NCBI GenBank assembly: GCA_017631885.1
Contig: JAGBSH010000028.1
Span: 141,937-205,936, forward strand
DNA: 64,000 nucleotides
Source of the DNA: Fibrobacteraceae bacterium
GTDB lineage: Bacteria > Fibrobacterota > Fibrobacteria > Fibrobacterales > Fibrobacteraceae
Direction of reading: 5' to 3'
Numbering within the stretch: position 1 is the first letter of the stretch; the number at the start of each line of letters is the position of its first letter. This document shows, in pieces, positions 63,696-64,000 of this stretch. The notes under the pieces are model-generated. The model ran no database searches. It worked only from the letters and a program-made list of their open reading frames with translations, and was not told where the DNA came from. A program made the position numbers and the translations under genes.

Positions 63696-64000
63696 ACAAG
63701 CGAGTGTCGCGAAAAAATAACTTGTCATGGCGAGAGGCCTTGTGCCTCGTGGCCATCCGTTGGCAAAAGGATTGCTTCTGTCGTTTCACTCCATCGCAAT
63801 GACAAGAACCGAGCGCAGAGGGTTTCTGTAAAACTTAAACAAGCGAGTGTCGCGGAAAAACAACTTGTCATGGCGAGAGGCCTTGTGCCTCGTGGCCATC
63901 CGTTGGCAAAAGGATTGCTTCTGTCGTTTCACTCCATCGCAATGACAAGAACCGAGCGCAGAGGGTTTCTGTAAAACTTAAACAAGCGAGTGCTGCGATA
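63696..64000. repeat. 143-bp tandem repeat, at least two units, runs off the window
   Basis: Units begin at 63696, 63839 and 63982 (period 143; the third is cut by the window end). Units 1 and 2 differ at only a few positions near the start. Each holds an 86-bp element (63721-63806 and 63864-63949) bounded by imperfect terminal inverted repeats CTTGTCATGGCGA and TCGCAATGACAAG, with an internal GAGGC/GCCTC hairpin. No open frame is seen. It resembles a dispersed, non-autonomous intergenic repeat; much richer in GC than the rest of the window. Confidence 0.85.

Noticed and set aside
63696..64000. CRISPR array
   Set aside because: The repeat is 143 bp with identical, not variable, intervening sequence, and no cas gene is present.

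Overview
This window is about 64 kb of dense, AT-rich chromosome from a Gram-negative bacterium. The outer-membrane machinery is explicit: BamD-type lipoprotein, two LptF/LptG permeases, LspA, several lipobox proteins and C-terminal-aromatic beta-barrel candidates. Promoters in front of tRNAs and several genes have a TATATTTG-like -10 element, resembling the TAnnTTTG element of the Bacteroidetes/FCB group. Many secreted lipoproteins carry Cys/Trp/Gly linkers, and there is an aroK-aroB fusion. Together these make Fibrobacterota or a relative my best guess, but this is inference; no 16S gene is present.

Layout. 1-4.1 kb: secG, two identical tRNA-Leu(GAG) genes, then gpsA, plsY and der on the minus strand. 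4.2-9.5 kb: an envelope region with a beta-barrel candidate, lipoproteins and a decayed tandem array of propeller-like lipoproteins alternating with a small duplicated protein. 9.8-22.8 kb: guaB; a ruvX-lipoprotein-pdxA-nudix-pth cluster; a DUF456 membrane protein; and a five-gene overlapping operon (membrane protein, squalene/phytoene synthase, lspA, rluD-like, mfd). 23.0-29.0 kb: an accessory defence island with a two-subunit Eco57I-like methyltransferase, a DinJ/YafQ-type toxin-antitoxin pair on the opposite strand, and a GIY-YIG/SF2-helicase fusion. 29.1-32.7 kb: aroE, aroK-aroB and a sugar-nucleotide epimerase. 32.7-41.7 kb: class III ribonucleotide reductase (nrdDG), then lptF-lptG-diguanylate cyclase-Na+ symporter. 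41.7-45.4 kb: bamD, an outer-membrane candidate, a PHP-domain protein and a DtxR-like regulator. 45.4-49.7 kb: a receiver-like protein, tRNA-Glu, ppiD and nadB. 49.7-58.7 kb: two TIM-barrel-like putative glycosidases, a Ser/Thr kinase, cvpA, tRNA-Asn, mtgA, a short DnaG-like primase, murB, nudC and vanZ. 58.8-64 kb: an rlmI-like methyltransferase, then a chorismate mutase-tyrA-AroA-like-nadK operon and a 143-bp tandem repeat running off the window.

Most of the window is housekeeping: nucleotide, NAD, aromatic amino-acid, lipid and envelope biogenesis. The exceptional parts are the 23-29 kb defence island, where a SAM-fold subunit lacking a catalytic NPPY motif precedes a full methyltransferase and a nuclease-helicase; an AroA-family protein missing its N-terminal substrate-binding residues; the duplicated lipoprotein/small-protein array; and a group of genes whose -10 box lies about 6-7 nt from the start codon, suggesting leaderless mRNAs.
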